NCBI GenBank assembly: GCA_948471055.1 | Contig: CAOKQZ010000001.1 | Span: 101,206-165,205 of the forward strand | DNA from: an uncultured Clostridium sp. | Lineage (GTDB): Bacteria > Bacillota > Clostridia > TANB77 > CAG-508 | Direction of reading: 5' to 3' | Length of the DNA stretch: 64,000 nucleotides | Part shown: one piece after another, positions 9,056 through 17,607 of the stretch | Numbering within the stretch: position 1 is the stretch's first letter | Layout: each line of letters opens with the position of its first letter | Notes under the pieces: generated by a model | Seen by the model: the letters and a program-made list of their open reading frames with translations, nothing else | Told to the model about the DNA's origin: nothing | Databases searched by the model: none | Program-made: the position numbers and the translations under genes

Positions 9056-9205
9056 GGAAACTCGTTTATAGAATTTAATTCTAAAGGCTCGTTTCTAACC
9101 TAATGTTTAAGGATATTCGTTTATAGGATTTTCCTAAAGGCTCATATCTAACCTTAATGCTATTAGTACTTATTTATGAATTTAATCAAAGGTTCGTACT
9201 AACCT
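9056..9205 (-). ncRNA. toxI: ToxI-like antitoxin RNA: three tandem repeats of 46-53 nt
   Basis: Repeats at 9155-9205, 9102-9154 and 9056-9101 (transcription order) each begin AGGTTAG and keep the core ACC/GCCTTT followed by ATAAA. The stems co-vary. The outer pairs are TTAGTAC/GTACTAA, GATAT/ATATC and GAAAC/GTTTC; the inner pairs are TGA/TCA, TAGGA/TCCTA and TAGAAT/ATTCTA. Conserved sequence with compensating stems means selection on RNA structure. A good promoter lies upstream, and a terminator and the ToxN-like gene lie downstream. Each unit is expected to fold into a pseudoknot that binds one toxin molecule. Confidence 0.8.
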
Positions 9206-9243
9206 AATTTTTGATAAATCTCTTTATCTCTCATAGTATATTC

Positions 9244-9272
9244 ATTATACTTCATTTTATTTAAAAAATCAA
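9244..9272 (-). promoter_or_regulatory. Promoter of the toxIN-like locus
   Basis: On the minus strand TTGATT, exactly 17 bases, then TATAAT. It lies about 40 bases before the first antitoxin repeat and just after the pheT stop. Confidence 0.7.
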
Positions 9273-9292
9273 TACTTTTTTAAATTCTCCTC

Positions 9293-11662
9293 CTATTTTC
9301 GAAGCTCTGCTCCTAGTGTTTTTTCTAACTCTACAATAATTTTTTCTAGTAATTTGTTGATTTCTTCGTCGGTTAGGGTTCTGTCGTTTGCATTAAATTC
9401 TAGTGAGTAGGACATGCTCTTTTTTCCTTTTTCTATGTTGGAACCGGTGTATAGGTCAAATACTTTTGTGCCTATTAGTAAGGAACCTGCTGATTTTTTG
9501 ATTTGTTTTTGTAGTTCTTCATTGGTAATTTCTTGTTTTACCACTAGACTTAAGTCTTTTTTTACGACTGGGTATTTTGAAATTTCTTTGTATTTCATTT
9601 TTCCTGTTTTTTTGCTTAGTAATTTGTCTAGGTTTATTTCAAATACGAATACATCATTTGGTGTTTTTTTCGGATGTACTTTTCCTATGATACCAATTTT
9701 TTCCCCATTTAGGTTGATTTCGGCGCTTTGTCCTTTGTGGAATTCTTGTGGTACTTCTTTTAGTGGAAGAAAGCTGTATCTTCCTACATATCCCAAATAA
9801 TCTAGCATTTCTTCTACAATACCTTTTACTACATAAAAATCTACTTTTTTACTTGTCATTCCTATATGATATTCACCACAAAGCAAAGCTGCTAATTTTC
9901 TTTCTTCTCCATATTCTTCGTCTTTTTTGTAAAAGCTTTTTCCGATTTCGAAAATGGATACATCTTTTACATTTCTTGCAATATTGTATTCGTAAATTTT
10001 ATATAATGATGGCAAAATGCTTGCTCTTAAGGTGTTTCTTTCTTCGGTTAGTGGGTCTAATAGTTTTAGTGTTTCTATGTCGTCGTCTTTCATAAATTGT
10101 TTGGCTTCTTTATCGTTTACTAAAATATAGGATAGGGTTTCGTTCATTCCTAAATCTACCATTTTGTTTCGAATTTGTCTTGTGGTTTTATCGTAACTAC
10201 CCAGTTTTAATGGCATAACGGGTAGAATTCCTTCTATGTTGTCCACTCCATAAATACGCCCTACTTCTTCGATTAAGTCTTCTGGTATGGAAATGTCAAT
10301 TCTTCTTGTTGGAACAGCTACGGTAATCGTATCCCCATTTACTTCATACGTAAAACCAAGCCTCCTGAATGCGTCTAAGATACTTTCTTTTGGGATGTTT
10401 AATCCTAAAATATCGGTAATTTTGGTGAAGGTAATATCAATTTTTTTATCTTCTTTCTTAGTCGTATCGTAAACTGCCATTCCTCCTACAATTTCGGCAT
10501 CTGCATATTTTTCTAACATATGGCAGGCACGCTTTATGGCAAGATAAGTTCTGTTTGGGTCTAAGCCTTTTTCAAAACGGGTACTTGCTTCACTTCTTAG
10601 AATTTTTTTCGAGGTACATCTTACTTTAATTGCATCAAATATAGCTGCTTCAATGATGATATTTTTCGTGGTTTCTTCAATTTCGGTATCTAGCCCTCCC
10701 ATTACTCCGGCAAGTCCTATGGCTCTTGTTCCATCGGATATGACGATATCCTCTTTTGATAAATTTCTTTTGATACCATCTAATGTCGTCAATTCTTCTG
10801 CTTCATTTGCCATTCTTACTTCTAACATTCCTTTTAAAGAATCAGCGTCATAGAAGTGTAGTGGTTGACCCGTTTCTAGCATAACATAATTGCTAATATC
10901 CACTACATTGTTGATTGGTCGTATGCCAGAAGCCATCAATCTATTTTTGATAAAGGCTGGGCTTTCTTTAATCGTTACATTTTTTACTTTTTTAGATAAA
11001 AAGATACTGCAATTGTCGGTAGCAATGTTTAATTTAAACGTATCGTTTATATTTTCTTTGTTTTCACTATAGGATACCTCCATTGGTTTTACTTTTTTAT
11101 CATAAATCGCTCCTATTTCATATGCCATTCCTAATATACTTAGTAAATCTCCACGGTTGGCAGTTAGTTCAAAATCGATTACTTCATCGTCTAATTCTAA
11201 TTGTTTGATTGGGTCTTCTCCTACTTGTGCATTACTTGGTAATTCATGAATCCCATTTTTATCCGCTTCGGTTAGAAATTTACTTTCTAGTCCTAATTCT
11301 TGCATAGAACACAACATTCCATTGGATTCTTGCCCTCTTATCATTCCTTTTTTTATTTTGAAGTCCCCTGGTAGTTCGGCACCTACTTGTGCTACAATTA
11401 CTTTTAATCCTTTTCTTACATTTGGAGCACCACATACAATGTTTAGTATTTCACTTCCAATATTGACTTTACAAATGTGTAAATGGTCAGAATCTGGGTG
11501 CATTTCACATTCGATTACTTCCCCTATAATTAATTTGGTGGCATTAATTAGCTTTTCTGCACTGTCGTATTCATTTCCTACCCCTGTCATATCTTCGGCA
11601 AGCTTTTTTACTTCTACTTCAATATCCACATAATCTTTTACGAAATTGGTACTTAATTTCAT
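9293..11662 (-). CDS. pheT: Phenylalanyl-tRNA synthetase beta subunit
   Basis: 789 aa, full length. The order is the N-terminal tRNA-binding (EMAP-like) domain with HPDSDHLHICKV, the B3/B4 editing region (PINNVVDISNYVMLETGQPLH), the B5 domain, the inactive class II core, and the ferredoxin-fold anticodon-binding domain ending SLEFNANDRTLTDEEINKL. With PheS it forms the alpha2-beta2 enzyme that charges tRNA-Phe. The ATG directly abuts the pheS stop codon, with the Shine-Dalgarno GAAAGGAG inside pheS, so translation is coupled. Controlled by the Phe T-box at 13319. Confidence 0.97.
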   Translation of the reverse strand: MKLSTNFVKDYVDIEVEVKKLAEDMTGVGNEYDSAEKLINATKLIIGEVIECEMHPDSDHLHICKVNIGSEILNIVCGAPNVRKGLKVIVAQVGAELPGDFKIKKGMIRGQESNGMLCSMQELGLESKFLTEADKNGIHELPSNAQVGEDPIKQLELDDEVIDFELTANRGDLLSILGMAYEIGAIYDKKVKPMEVSYSENKENINDTFKLNIATDNCSIFLSKKVKNVTIKESPAFIKNRLMASGIRPINNVVDISNYVMLETGQPLHFYDADSLKGMLEVRMANEAEELTTLDGIKRNLSKEDIVISDGTRAIGLAGVMGGLDTEIEETTKNIIIEAAIFDAIKVRCTSKKILRSEASTRFEKGLDPNRTYLAIKRACHMLEKYADAEIVGGMAVYDTTKKEDKKIDITFTKITDILGLNIPKESILDAFRRLGFTYEVNGDTITVAVPTRRIDISIPEDLIEEVGRIYGVDNIEGILPVMPLKLGSYDKTTRQIRNKMVDLGMNETLSYILVNDKEAKQFMKDDDIETLKLLDPLTEERNTLRASILPSLYKIYEYNIARNVKDVSIFEIGKSFYKKDEEYGEERKLAALLCGEYHIGMTSKKVDFYVVKGIVEEMLDYLGYVGRYSFLPLKEVPQEFHKGQSAEINLNGEKIGIIGKVHPKKTPNDVFVFEINLDKLLSKKTGKMKYKEISKYPVVKKDLSLVVKQEITNEELQKQIKKSAGSLLIGTKVFDLYTGSNIEKGKKSMSYSLEFNANDRTLTDEEINKLLEKIIVELEKTLGAELRK

Positions 11663-12718
11663 CTATATTCTCCTTTCTTGTTCATTATCTTTTCGGTCAA
11701 ATTGACTTAAAAATCTTACATCATTTGCATATAACAAACGAATATCGGTAATTCCATACTTAAACATGGCCAAACGGTCTAGGCCTGTTCCAAAAGCAAA
11801 TCCACTGTATTTTTCTGGGTCATATCCATTCATTTTTAATACATTTGGGTGCACCATTCCAGAACCTAGTATTTCAATCCAACCCGTTTGTTTACAAAGG
11901 TTACATCCTTTTCCTCCACATTTAAAACAACTGACATCAACTTCATAAGATGGTTCCGTAAATGGGAAATAACTTGGTCTAAAACGTAGTTTAGAATCTT
12001 TTCCTAACATATGGCGAACAAATACTTCTAAGGTTCCTTTTAAATGAGCAAGGCTAATGCCTTCATCAATAACCAATCCTTCAATTTGACCAAATTGATG
12101 AGAATGGGTTGCATCATCATCTCTACGGTAGGTTTTTCCCGGGCATATGACACGAATTGGTGTTTTTTCTTTGTTTGCCATCATGGTTCGTGCCTGCACA
12201 GAAGATGTCTGGGTTCTTAGTAAGTATTCTGTAGTAATGTAGAAAGTGTCTTGCATATCTCTTGCTGGATGTCCTTTTGGAAGGTTTAGTCTTTCAAAAC
12301 AATATTCGTCGGTTTCTAATTCTGGTCCATCTACTACATCATACCCCATAGAGACAAATAAGTCTTCTAATTCTTCAATAATTCGGTTTATTGGGTGTTT
12401 GCTTCCTCTTCTTACTTTAGAAGAAGGAAGAGTAATATCAATGGTTTCTTCTTCCAATTTTTGTTGTAATTTTGCCTCTTCTAATTCTTCGGTTTTGGTA
12501 TGCATTAAAGTTTCTAATTCATCTCGCACCTTATTTACTAGTTCACCAACCACTGGTCTTTCCTCAGGAGCCAACGCTCCCATTCCTCTTAACATGGCGG
12601 TCAATTCTCCTTTTTTTCCTAAATACTTCACACGCACCGCATCCAAACTTTGCAAATCCTCTGCCTTCACAATTTCTTCTTTAGCAAGTTCTTTCATTTT
12701 TTCAATTTGTTCTTTCAT
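11663..12718 (-). CDS. pheS: Phenylalanyl-tRNA synthetase alpha subunit
   Basis: 351 aa. The N-terminal coiled coil is followed by the class II catalytic domain: motif 1 near [14 protein letters not shown], motif 2 in [19 protein letters not shown], and motif 3 in [19 protein letters not shown] CxxCxGxxCxxC zinc-like knuckle is present ([12 protein letters not shown]). I prefer the ATG at 12718 over the GTG at 12721. It overlaps or touches the stop of the upstream nucleotidase gene, so it is operonic. Amino-acid activation and aminoacylation of tRNA-Phe take place here. Confidence 0.97.
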   Translation of the reverse strand: MKEQIEKMKELAKEEIVKAEDLQSLDAVRVKYLGKKGELTAMLRGMGALAPEERPVVGELVNKVRDELETLMHTKTEELEEAKLQQKLEEETIDITLPSSKVRRGSKHPINRIIEELEDLFVSMGYDVVDGPELETDEYCFERLNLPKGHPARDMQDTFYITTEYLLRTQTSSVQARTMMANKEKTPIRVICPGKTYRRDDDATHSHQFGQIEGLVIDEGISLAHLKGTLEVFVRHMLGKDSKLRFRPSYFPFTEPSYEVDVSCFKCGGKGCNLCKQTGWIEILGSGMVHPNVLKMNGYDPEKYSGFAFGTGLDRLAMFKYGITDIRLLYANDVRFLSQFDRKDNEQERRI

Positions 12719-12720
12719 CA

Positions 12721-13299
12721 CTATCTTCCTTTCTTTTCTATTTGTTTAATAACTGTATATGCTTCATCCCATGTCTTTACTTTTATAATGTTTTTTCCTT
12801 TACATGAGGCATTATGTATATATTCAAATGCAATAACTGGTATTATTTCAGATACTAAATTTATGTTTTTTTCTTCATCATCTATTAAAATATCTATGTT
12901 ATTATCTATACAATATTGTTTTTTATCTTTTTGTACTACAAACTCATCATATTCAATACCGTTTTTTTGTAGAAATTTTAGTGTTGTTTCATATGGATCC
13001 ATTATGCCACGTTTTCTAGCTGTTATAATATATATACTATTACCTTCTTTTTTCAGTTTTTGAATAATTTTTTTTGCATTAGGTTTAACTTCTACTTGTT
13101 CTCTTGCTTCATCTATATATTTTAAGAAACAATCATCTTTTTCTTCTTGTGTCCAATCATATAAAGTTGTAATATTAAAACCTGTCTCATTCATTGGAAT
13201 ATTTCTTTTAACTATTTCTTCATTATACTTTTTGCAATACCTTATAAATACTGGTAACGTATCTGTTATTGTATTATCAATATCAATTCCTATTCTCAT
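12721..13299 (-). CDS. HAD-superfamily 5'-nucleotidase (NT5C type), first gene of the Phe operon
   Basis: 192 aa with the three HAD motifs: the nucleophile in [20 protein letters not shown] (motif II Thr) and ILIDDEEKN (motif III acids). The fold matches bacterial 5'(3')-deoxyribonucleotidase-like proteins such as the second copy at 20003. It likely dephosphorylates a nucleotide or a small phosphate ester. It lies between the T-box leader and pheS and shares their transcript, which ties its expression to uncharged tRNA-Phe. The reason for that coupling is unclear. Confidence 0.85.
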   Translation of the reverse strand: MRIGIDIDNTITDTLPVFIRYCKKYNEEIVKRNIPMNETGFNITTLYDWTQEEKDDCFLKYIDEAREQVEVKPNAKKIIQKLKKEGNSIYIITARKRGIMDPYETTLKFLQKNGIEYDEFVVQKDKKQYCIDNNIDILIDDEEKNINLVSEIIPVIAFEYIHNASCKGKNIIKVKTWDEAYTVIKQIEKKGR

Positions 13300-13318
13300 T
13301 TTCTCCTCCTTTTAACAC

Positions 13319-13571
13319 CAAAAAATCCATTTCCTCCTAAGTCATATATAGGACGAAATGGATTCGTGGTACCACCTAAATTTATTAATTAAAATAATTA
13401 ATCTCATTACAGTTATAACGTAAACTACCGTCTAGCCCTACTACACTTCAAACTAGAACCAAAAAAGTGAAATTTCAGTTAAATTTATGGATTTAGGCTC
13501 TCAGCTAATACCCAAATTCTCTTTTTCCAAAACAGTCTAACTTACTTTGCTTTTTATATGGTTTTTCTATG
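13319..13571 (-). promoter_or_regulatory. T-box riboswitch leader (probably tRNA-Phe specific)
   Basis: On the minus strand the T-box proper AGGTGGTACCACG is present (13365-13377). The terminator pair AATCCATTTCGTCC / GGAGGAAATGGATT plus T-run follows directly. Upstream is a stem I region with the conserved AG-rich distal elements (GGGTATTAGCTGAGAGCC). A UUC triplet in GAAATTTCACTT is a plausible specifier for phenylalanine. The gene order nucleotidase-pheS-pheT agrees. Uncharged tRNA-Phe should stabilise the antiterminator. Confidence 0.88.
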
Positions 13572-13577
13572 TTTATT

Positions 13578-13606
13578 ATCTTACCACAAGTTGCAAAAAT
13601 ATTCAA
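13578..13606 (-). promoter_or_regulatory. Promoter of the Phe T-box operon
   Basis: On the minus strand TTGAAT, 17 bases, TAAGAT, just before the T-box leader. It is back to back with the promoter of the antitoxin-like gene. Confidence 0.55.
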
Positions 13607-13614
13607 GCTTTTTA

Positions 13615-13643
13615 TTGTAATTGTCTTCTAATCCTGTTATAAT
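13615..13643 (+). promoter_or_regulatory. Promoter of the RelB-like gene
   Basis: TTGTAA, 17 bases, TATAAT, 26 bases before the ATG at 13669. Confidence 0.55.
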
Positions 13644-13668
13644 GGTTGTATGAAAGGAGTTGGTAGAA

Positions 13669-13965
13669 ATGTCTGATGCACAATTACAAGCAATTAAAGA
13701 TGTTATTAAAATGACCCCAAGACTTACCATCGATTGTTTAAATTCAATTAGGTTATTAATGGAAAAAACAATTGACTCAGAATTACTAAAATTAGAACCT
13801 ACTATTATTCTAGAACATATGGATATTACAGAAAAGGTAATGTATCTCGATTACTTAATGGAATGCAAAGATACAAAAGAATCAGAATCAAAAAATGCTA
13901 TCTCTTTAGAAGAAATTTTACAAAGAGAGGGGTTGACAATTGATGACTTACAAAATAACGATTAG
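13669..13965 (+). CDS. Antitoxin-like protein paired with a RelE-type toxin gene
   Basis: 98 aa, helical and acidic. The C-terminal segment ISLEEILQREGLTIDDLQ is the typical toxin-wrapping tail of RelB/Phd-type antitoxins. I do not recognise the N-terminal half (MTPRLTIDCLNSIRLLM). The ATG at 13669 follows AAAGGAG; a TTG at 13660 is possible. Its 3' end overlaps the start of the RelE-like frame by 23 bases, as in translationally coupled toxin-antitoxin pairs. Confidence 0.65.
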   Translation: MSDAQLQAIKDVIKMTPRLTIDCLNSIRLLMEKTIDSELLKLEPTIILEHMDITEKVMYLDYLMECKDTKESESKNAISLEEILQREGLTIDDLQNND

Positions 13966-14189
13966 ACCCAAGGCATGAAAATTTATTGAAAAGCAAGACA
14001 AATCACAAAGGCTCCGTATTTACAAAGCCATTTACAATTTACCAAGTGGTGATGTAAAAAAATTAGTTAATTCCAAAAATGATTATCGTCTTCGAGTACG
14101 GAGATTATAGAATTATTTATACATTTCATCAAAACACATTTACTATCCTTGTTACAAAAGTTGCTAGCCGAGGACAAATTTATAAGTAA
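13943..14189 (+). pseudogene. RelE/ParE-type toxin, interrupted by TGA, with a CGG +1 shift site
   Basis: Translation gives the RelE core: KFIEKQDKSQRLRIYKAIYN, LPSGDVKKL, YRLRV-GDYRIIYTF and a C-terminal ILVTKVASRG. Two faults interrupt it. An in-frame TGA (13976-13978) falls where RelE proteins have a hydrophobic residue (RPKA-x-KFIEKQ). The frame change at 14096-14102 (sense GTA C GGA GAT) falls exactly at the conserved V-G-D-Y-R. The second is of the same type as in the housekeeping genes; the TGA is not, so the toxin is probably dead unless TGA is misread. About 81 codons. Confidence 0.7.
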
Positions 14190-14412
14190 CTCTTTTAAGC
14201 TTTCATTTTCACTTGGATTCATTCGAATCTCATATTCCTATTTTATTTATTAATATTACATATTTATTATAATTAATGTGTTTTTATTGTTGTAGCTATT
14301 TTTTATTTTCACTTTTATATCAATTAATATATATATCTTTGTTTTAATCTATTTAAGCAATGCTTTGCCCAATCTTTTTCTCTAATTTTAATAAATATAT
14401 TAAGGATTGAAA
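14190..14412. other. AT-rich intergenic stretch without recognised feature
   Basis: Very AT-rich, with short direct TATT/ATAT runs. I see no gene, promoter of good quality or hairpin terminator apart from weak T-runs near 14400. Confidence 0.4.
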
Positions 14413-14697
14413 TCAATCAATCCCTAACACTTTTTTACGATAGTACACATCTCTTGTTGTTGTCCCAATCGTTTCTGCAATCTCTTGAACCCTTGTGCTC
14501 TTTGCAGATAATTTAGCAATTGCATCATCTCTTAGCGCACTCTTGCTTTTTAATCCCTCATTTTTTCTTAAAAAAATAAGATCTTTCTCTATCGTGCTTG
14601 GATGAACACCCCATTCATCTGCCATTTCTTTAATCGTTTTCTTAATAATGTTCTCTTTCACATAATCTCTCCGCTTACGTACTATCTCTCGCTTCAT
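14413..14697 (-). CDS. Small helix-turn-helix protein, 94 aa
   Basis: A basic N-terminus (MKREIVRKRRDYVKEN) is followed by two helix-turn-helix-like units: TIKEMADEWGVHPSTIEKDL and, later, RVQEIAETIGTTTRDVYYRKK. It is probably a DNA-binding regulator or a fragment of a mobile-element protein; the partner is unknown. AGGAGGAAG precedes the ATG. Codon 10 is an in-frame CGG that is read as arginine if the frame is kept, and a +1 shift there would end the protein within five codons. This differs from the conserved genes in the window. Confidence 0.65.
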   Translation of the reverse strand: MKREIVRKRRDYVKENIIKKTIKEMADEWGVHPSTIEKDLIFLRKNEGLKSKSALRDDAIAKLSAKSTRVQEIAETIGTTTRDVYYRKKVLGID

Positions 14698-14845
14698 TTT
14701 TCTTCCTCCTAAATATTATTTACCATTTAAGAGCATATGTTAGCCTCTTACTTACCTTTGATGGCACTTCCTATATTTTACCACATTATGTTAAATAGTA
14801 CAATATTTTATATCGTTATTTTCATCTCTTTTTTAACAACAAAAC

Positions 14846-15033
14846 AAAAACCCCGCCTTAGCCGTCATTCTCAAGAGATTTTACGGACCTGTACTCATAC
14901 AGGTGGGTGCTTACCTAAATACTCCTGGGTTTCTTACATGAATGCAAGCATACACGCCATATTTAGAGATTAGCTCCCGTTTTAGAAACTTGTAGGTTCT
15001 AAAATATCTTGTTTGTCGTACTACGCAGGGATT
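14846..15033 (-). ncRNA. ssrS: Probable 6S RNA
   Basis: On the minus strand the segment starts CCCTGCGTAG and ends GGCTAAGGCGGGG followed by TTTTTGTTTT, so the ends pair and a terminator follows. Internal blocks AGAACCTACAAG, ACGGGAGCTAA, AACCCAGGAGTATTTAGG and AAGCACCCACCTGT resemble those I remember from clostridial 6S RNAs. The long, interrupted rod shape and the size (about 190 nt) agree. It has its own promoter and no open frame on the sense strand. 6S RNA binds the housekeeping RNA polymerase. A covariance-model search would settle it. Confidence 0.68.
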
Positions 15034-15056
15034 TTTTCTATTCTTATTATGGTTTT

Positions 15057-15086
15057 ATTGTACCATAGGTTTTTGGGTATTTTCAA
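15057..15086 (-). promoter_or_regulatory. Promoter of the 6S-like RNA
   Basis: On the minus strand TTGAAA, 18 bases, TACAAT, about 24 bases before the conserved 5' end of the RNA. Confidence 0.55.
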
Positions 15087-15227
15087 TGGTTTCTTTTTGC
15101 CGATTTTATTCATTAACGTTGTTTTCATTCTTTTATTCTTATTTTATCTTTTCTTCTCTATTTTATTCGCATGTTTTTAAAACTTGCATAAATTATTAGA
15201 CTCTGTTAAAATAAAAGTTAATATTTC

Positions 15228-15258
15228 AAAAATCCACACAAAGCGTGTGGATTTTTTT
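15228..15258 (-). terminator. Terminator after pseudopilin copy B
   Basis: AAATCCACAC and GTGTGGATTT form a stem with A/T-rich tails on both sides, 16 bases after the stop of the gene at 15274. Confidence 0.75.
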
Positions 15259-15273
15259 GTTATGTGCTTCAGC

Positions 15274-16510
15274 TTACAGTGCTACAAACAAACTGGAACG
15301 AAAACCCATTCCTTCTCCCATATCGATCTGTCTAAGGTAAGTACGACTGCCCGCTGGATGCTCACTTGCGCTGACCTGATACACTCCCCCACGCCAGGTA
15401 CAAGGTCCCCAAATATAAACCTCCGTTGTCCATTCTGCCGCATTTCCCCCCATATCATAGATATTATTTCTTGCAGTACTTCCTATTCCTGTATGGTTCA
15501 AACTTCCTGAATGATTATCTCCTTCACTATTGGTTGCATACCCTGTATTTTTTGTTTCTATAAATTGTAATGTCGTATCCCATGCATAACTACTACATAA
15601 CCTACTTACTACTGCCTCATTATTGTTATACATACTTTCTGCTACTTTTTTTGCCATATCCCTTGTAATATAATCCCATACTTGTTTATCTTTTTGAACT
15701 ACTGCTTTTCCATTTTTCCATCCTGTCCATTCTTCACTTGGTGCTATAGAACTATCTTGGTCGACTCCTGACAAATCCTGTGTACCACCTTCTATTCCAA
15801 CTTCATATCTTCCGATATAGAAACCTCCATATTTTTTGATACTATTTAGTTCAATACTTGACATTTCTTCTGTATAAGCACCGGCACTCATCCCTGTAGC
15901 TGTTGGTCTTTTTATTTCTCCTGTTTCTTCATTTTTGCTTTGCGAAAAATCCCATCCTTCTCTTGAAAAGGCATATCGGTCATATTTGATACTTCCGCCC
16001 TGCTCCATCTTCGGTACATGGTACCCAAACAAATTCGTTTCCGTTCGTCTCAGTTCCACTATTATCTCGTATTACAAATCCAGTTTCTTTCGTTCCTTCT
16101 ATATGTTCAAATCCTTTTGGTACTGGTATTTCATCTACTATTGTGTATTTATCTCCACCTAGTGGATTAGGTGTATTTATTCCTGCTATGATATTATCTG
16201 CTTCTCCTAAAAATTTTGCTAAATCTTCATCTTCTTTTTTTGCTGCTTCTTGGTAATTTCTTCCTGCTTCTTCTGCTCTTCTTAATATACCTCTTTGTCC
16301 TATGGTTAGATTTATTGTGATTCCTGCTAAGATTAATAACACAATGATGGTGATTACGAGTGCCACCAATGTGATTCCTGCCTTGTTCCCATGTGGATAG
16401 GGCACAATGGTGTCTGTCTTATGGGTATTCCCGCAGGAAGATGCCCCTACAATCGTTTTACATTTTAGGTCGATGTGGGCATCGATTCCTATATTTCTTT
16501 GTTTACTCAT
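15274..16510 (-). CDS. Pseudopilin-like protein with a formylglycine-enzyme/C-type-lectin-like domain, copy B
   Basis: About 411 aa, the same architecture as the gene at 5640. The prepilin-like helix is GITLVALVITIIVLLILAGI, followed by the helix GILRRAEEAGRNYQEAAKKE and an FGE-like domain (SLNHTGIGSTARNNIYDMGG, C-terminal GMGFRSSLFVAL). The frame changes at 15994-16000 (sense GCA GGG C GGA AGT), at the position equivalent to copy A. The shared frame CT-x-(R/H)-GG-x-Y-x(2)-SA-x(3)-PAG-x-R...GFRS-x-LFV is kept at the C-terminus, while the intervening residues differ completely between copies. No reverse transcriptase or template repeat is in the window. Confidence 0.75.
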
Positions 16511-16737
16511 ATTTTCTCTTTTGCCTCCTCTTTCTAATTTTCTTTTTTCTTATTGTTTACATTTTTTCCATAAATATGCACATTGTCTTCTGTTTTTATT
16601 TAAATAACAATAGCATTGTAAATACTTTCTTTTATTCAATTGTCAATGTACACATTCATTTATGTCTTTACTTTACCATTATGAATAAATATTGTCAAGA
16701 GGTATTTTTGCTTTTTTCGTTTTTTCAAAAGAATCAT

Positions 16738-16763
16738 AAAAAGGTCGACACAAAGCCGACCTC
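16738..16763 (-). terminator. Terminator of uppP
   Basis: On the minus strand AGGTCGGC and GTCGACCT pair around TTTGT, followed by TTTTTATG. Confidence 0.7.
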
Positions 16764-16780
16764 TACAAAATTTTTCTTTT

Positions 16781-17584
16781 TTACAAAACAAACGATAATG
16801 CAATAATCGCTATTCCTACTACTACACGGTATATTGCAAACCCTTTGAAACTTCCTTTTTTTAGATATTCTAGTAAGAATTTGATAACGAAAATTCCTAC
16901 TAAAAAGCTAATTACGATTCCAATAAAGAATGACGCACTAAATACAAAATCTTTAAATTTGTATATGGTTGCTGCAAATACGATTGGGGTAGAAAGTAAG
17001 AAGGAATATTTTGCTGTGGATTCTCTATCAACTCCCATCATTCTTCCTGTTGTCATGGTAACACCTGACCTAGAAACTCCCGGAATAAACGCAAGCGCTT
17101 GTGACAACCCAATTAAAAAGGTTTGTTTTAAGCTCATATGTTCATAATCCGTATTGGCTTTTGCATTTTTATCTACAATATATAAAATTACTCCCATCAC
17201 CGCAAGGGCAATTCCAATAATGATTGGTTTTTCTAAAGCATCTCCTACAAAATGATCTAGTAAAAACCCAATGGCTCCTCCTGGAATGGTGGCAAGTACA
17301 ATATACCAAAACATTCTTCCTTCTGTTGTTTTTTCTTTTTTTACGACTTGGTTAAAACCACCTTTTATTAAATTTATCCAGTCTTTGAAAAAGAAAATTG
17401 CAATAGCAAGTAGTGTTCCAAAATGAAGGGCTACATCAAACCCTTCAAAAGCGGTTAAAAATTCTTGTGATTTTGTCCAACCTAGTACCCATGGAATAAT
17501 GTTTAAATGGGCTGAACTTGAAATTGGTAATAATTCGGTTAATCCTTGTACAATTCCTAAAATAATTGCTTGTAATATTGTCAT
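16781..17584 (-). CDS. uppP: Undecaprenyl-diphosphatase (BacA/UppP)
   Basis: 267 aa integral membrane protein with about eight helices. Both active-site motifs are visible: ELLPISSSAHL near residue 20 and IPGVSRSGVTMTTGR near residue 165. It recycles undecaprenyl pyrophosphate to the monophosphate carrier for peptidoglycan synthesis, and over-expression of this family gives bacitracin resistance. Full length. It is downstream of dpaA in the same direction with a short gap. Confidence 0.96.
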   Translation of the reverse strand: MTILQAIILGIVQGLTELLPISSSAHLNIIPWVLGWTKSQEFLTAFEGFDVALHFGTLLAIAIFFFKDWINLIKGGFNQVVKKEKTTEGRMFWYIVLATIPGGAIGFLLDHFVGDALEKPIIIGIALAVMGVILYIVDKNAKANTDYEHMSLKQTFLIGLSQALAFIPGVSRSGVTMTTGRMMGVDRESTAKYSFLLSTPIVFAATIYKFKDFVFSASFFIGIVISFLVGIFVIKFLLEYLKKGSFKGFAIYRVVVGIAIIALSFVL

Positions 17585-17607
17585 TTTTGGTTTCCTCTTT
17601 TCTTTTT

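Noticed and set aside
9056-9205. The tandem repeats as a CRISPR array
   Set aside because: Units are contiguous without spacers, are imperfect with co-varying stems, and no cas gene is present. Promoter, terminator and the ToxN-like gene fit a type III antitoxin RNA.
14737-14973. Plus-strand open frame overlapping the 6S-like RNA
   Set aside because: No ribosome-binding site and no recognisable protein; the minus strand carries a structured RNA with promoter and terminator.
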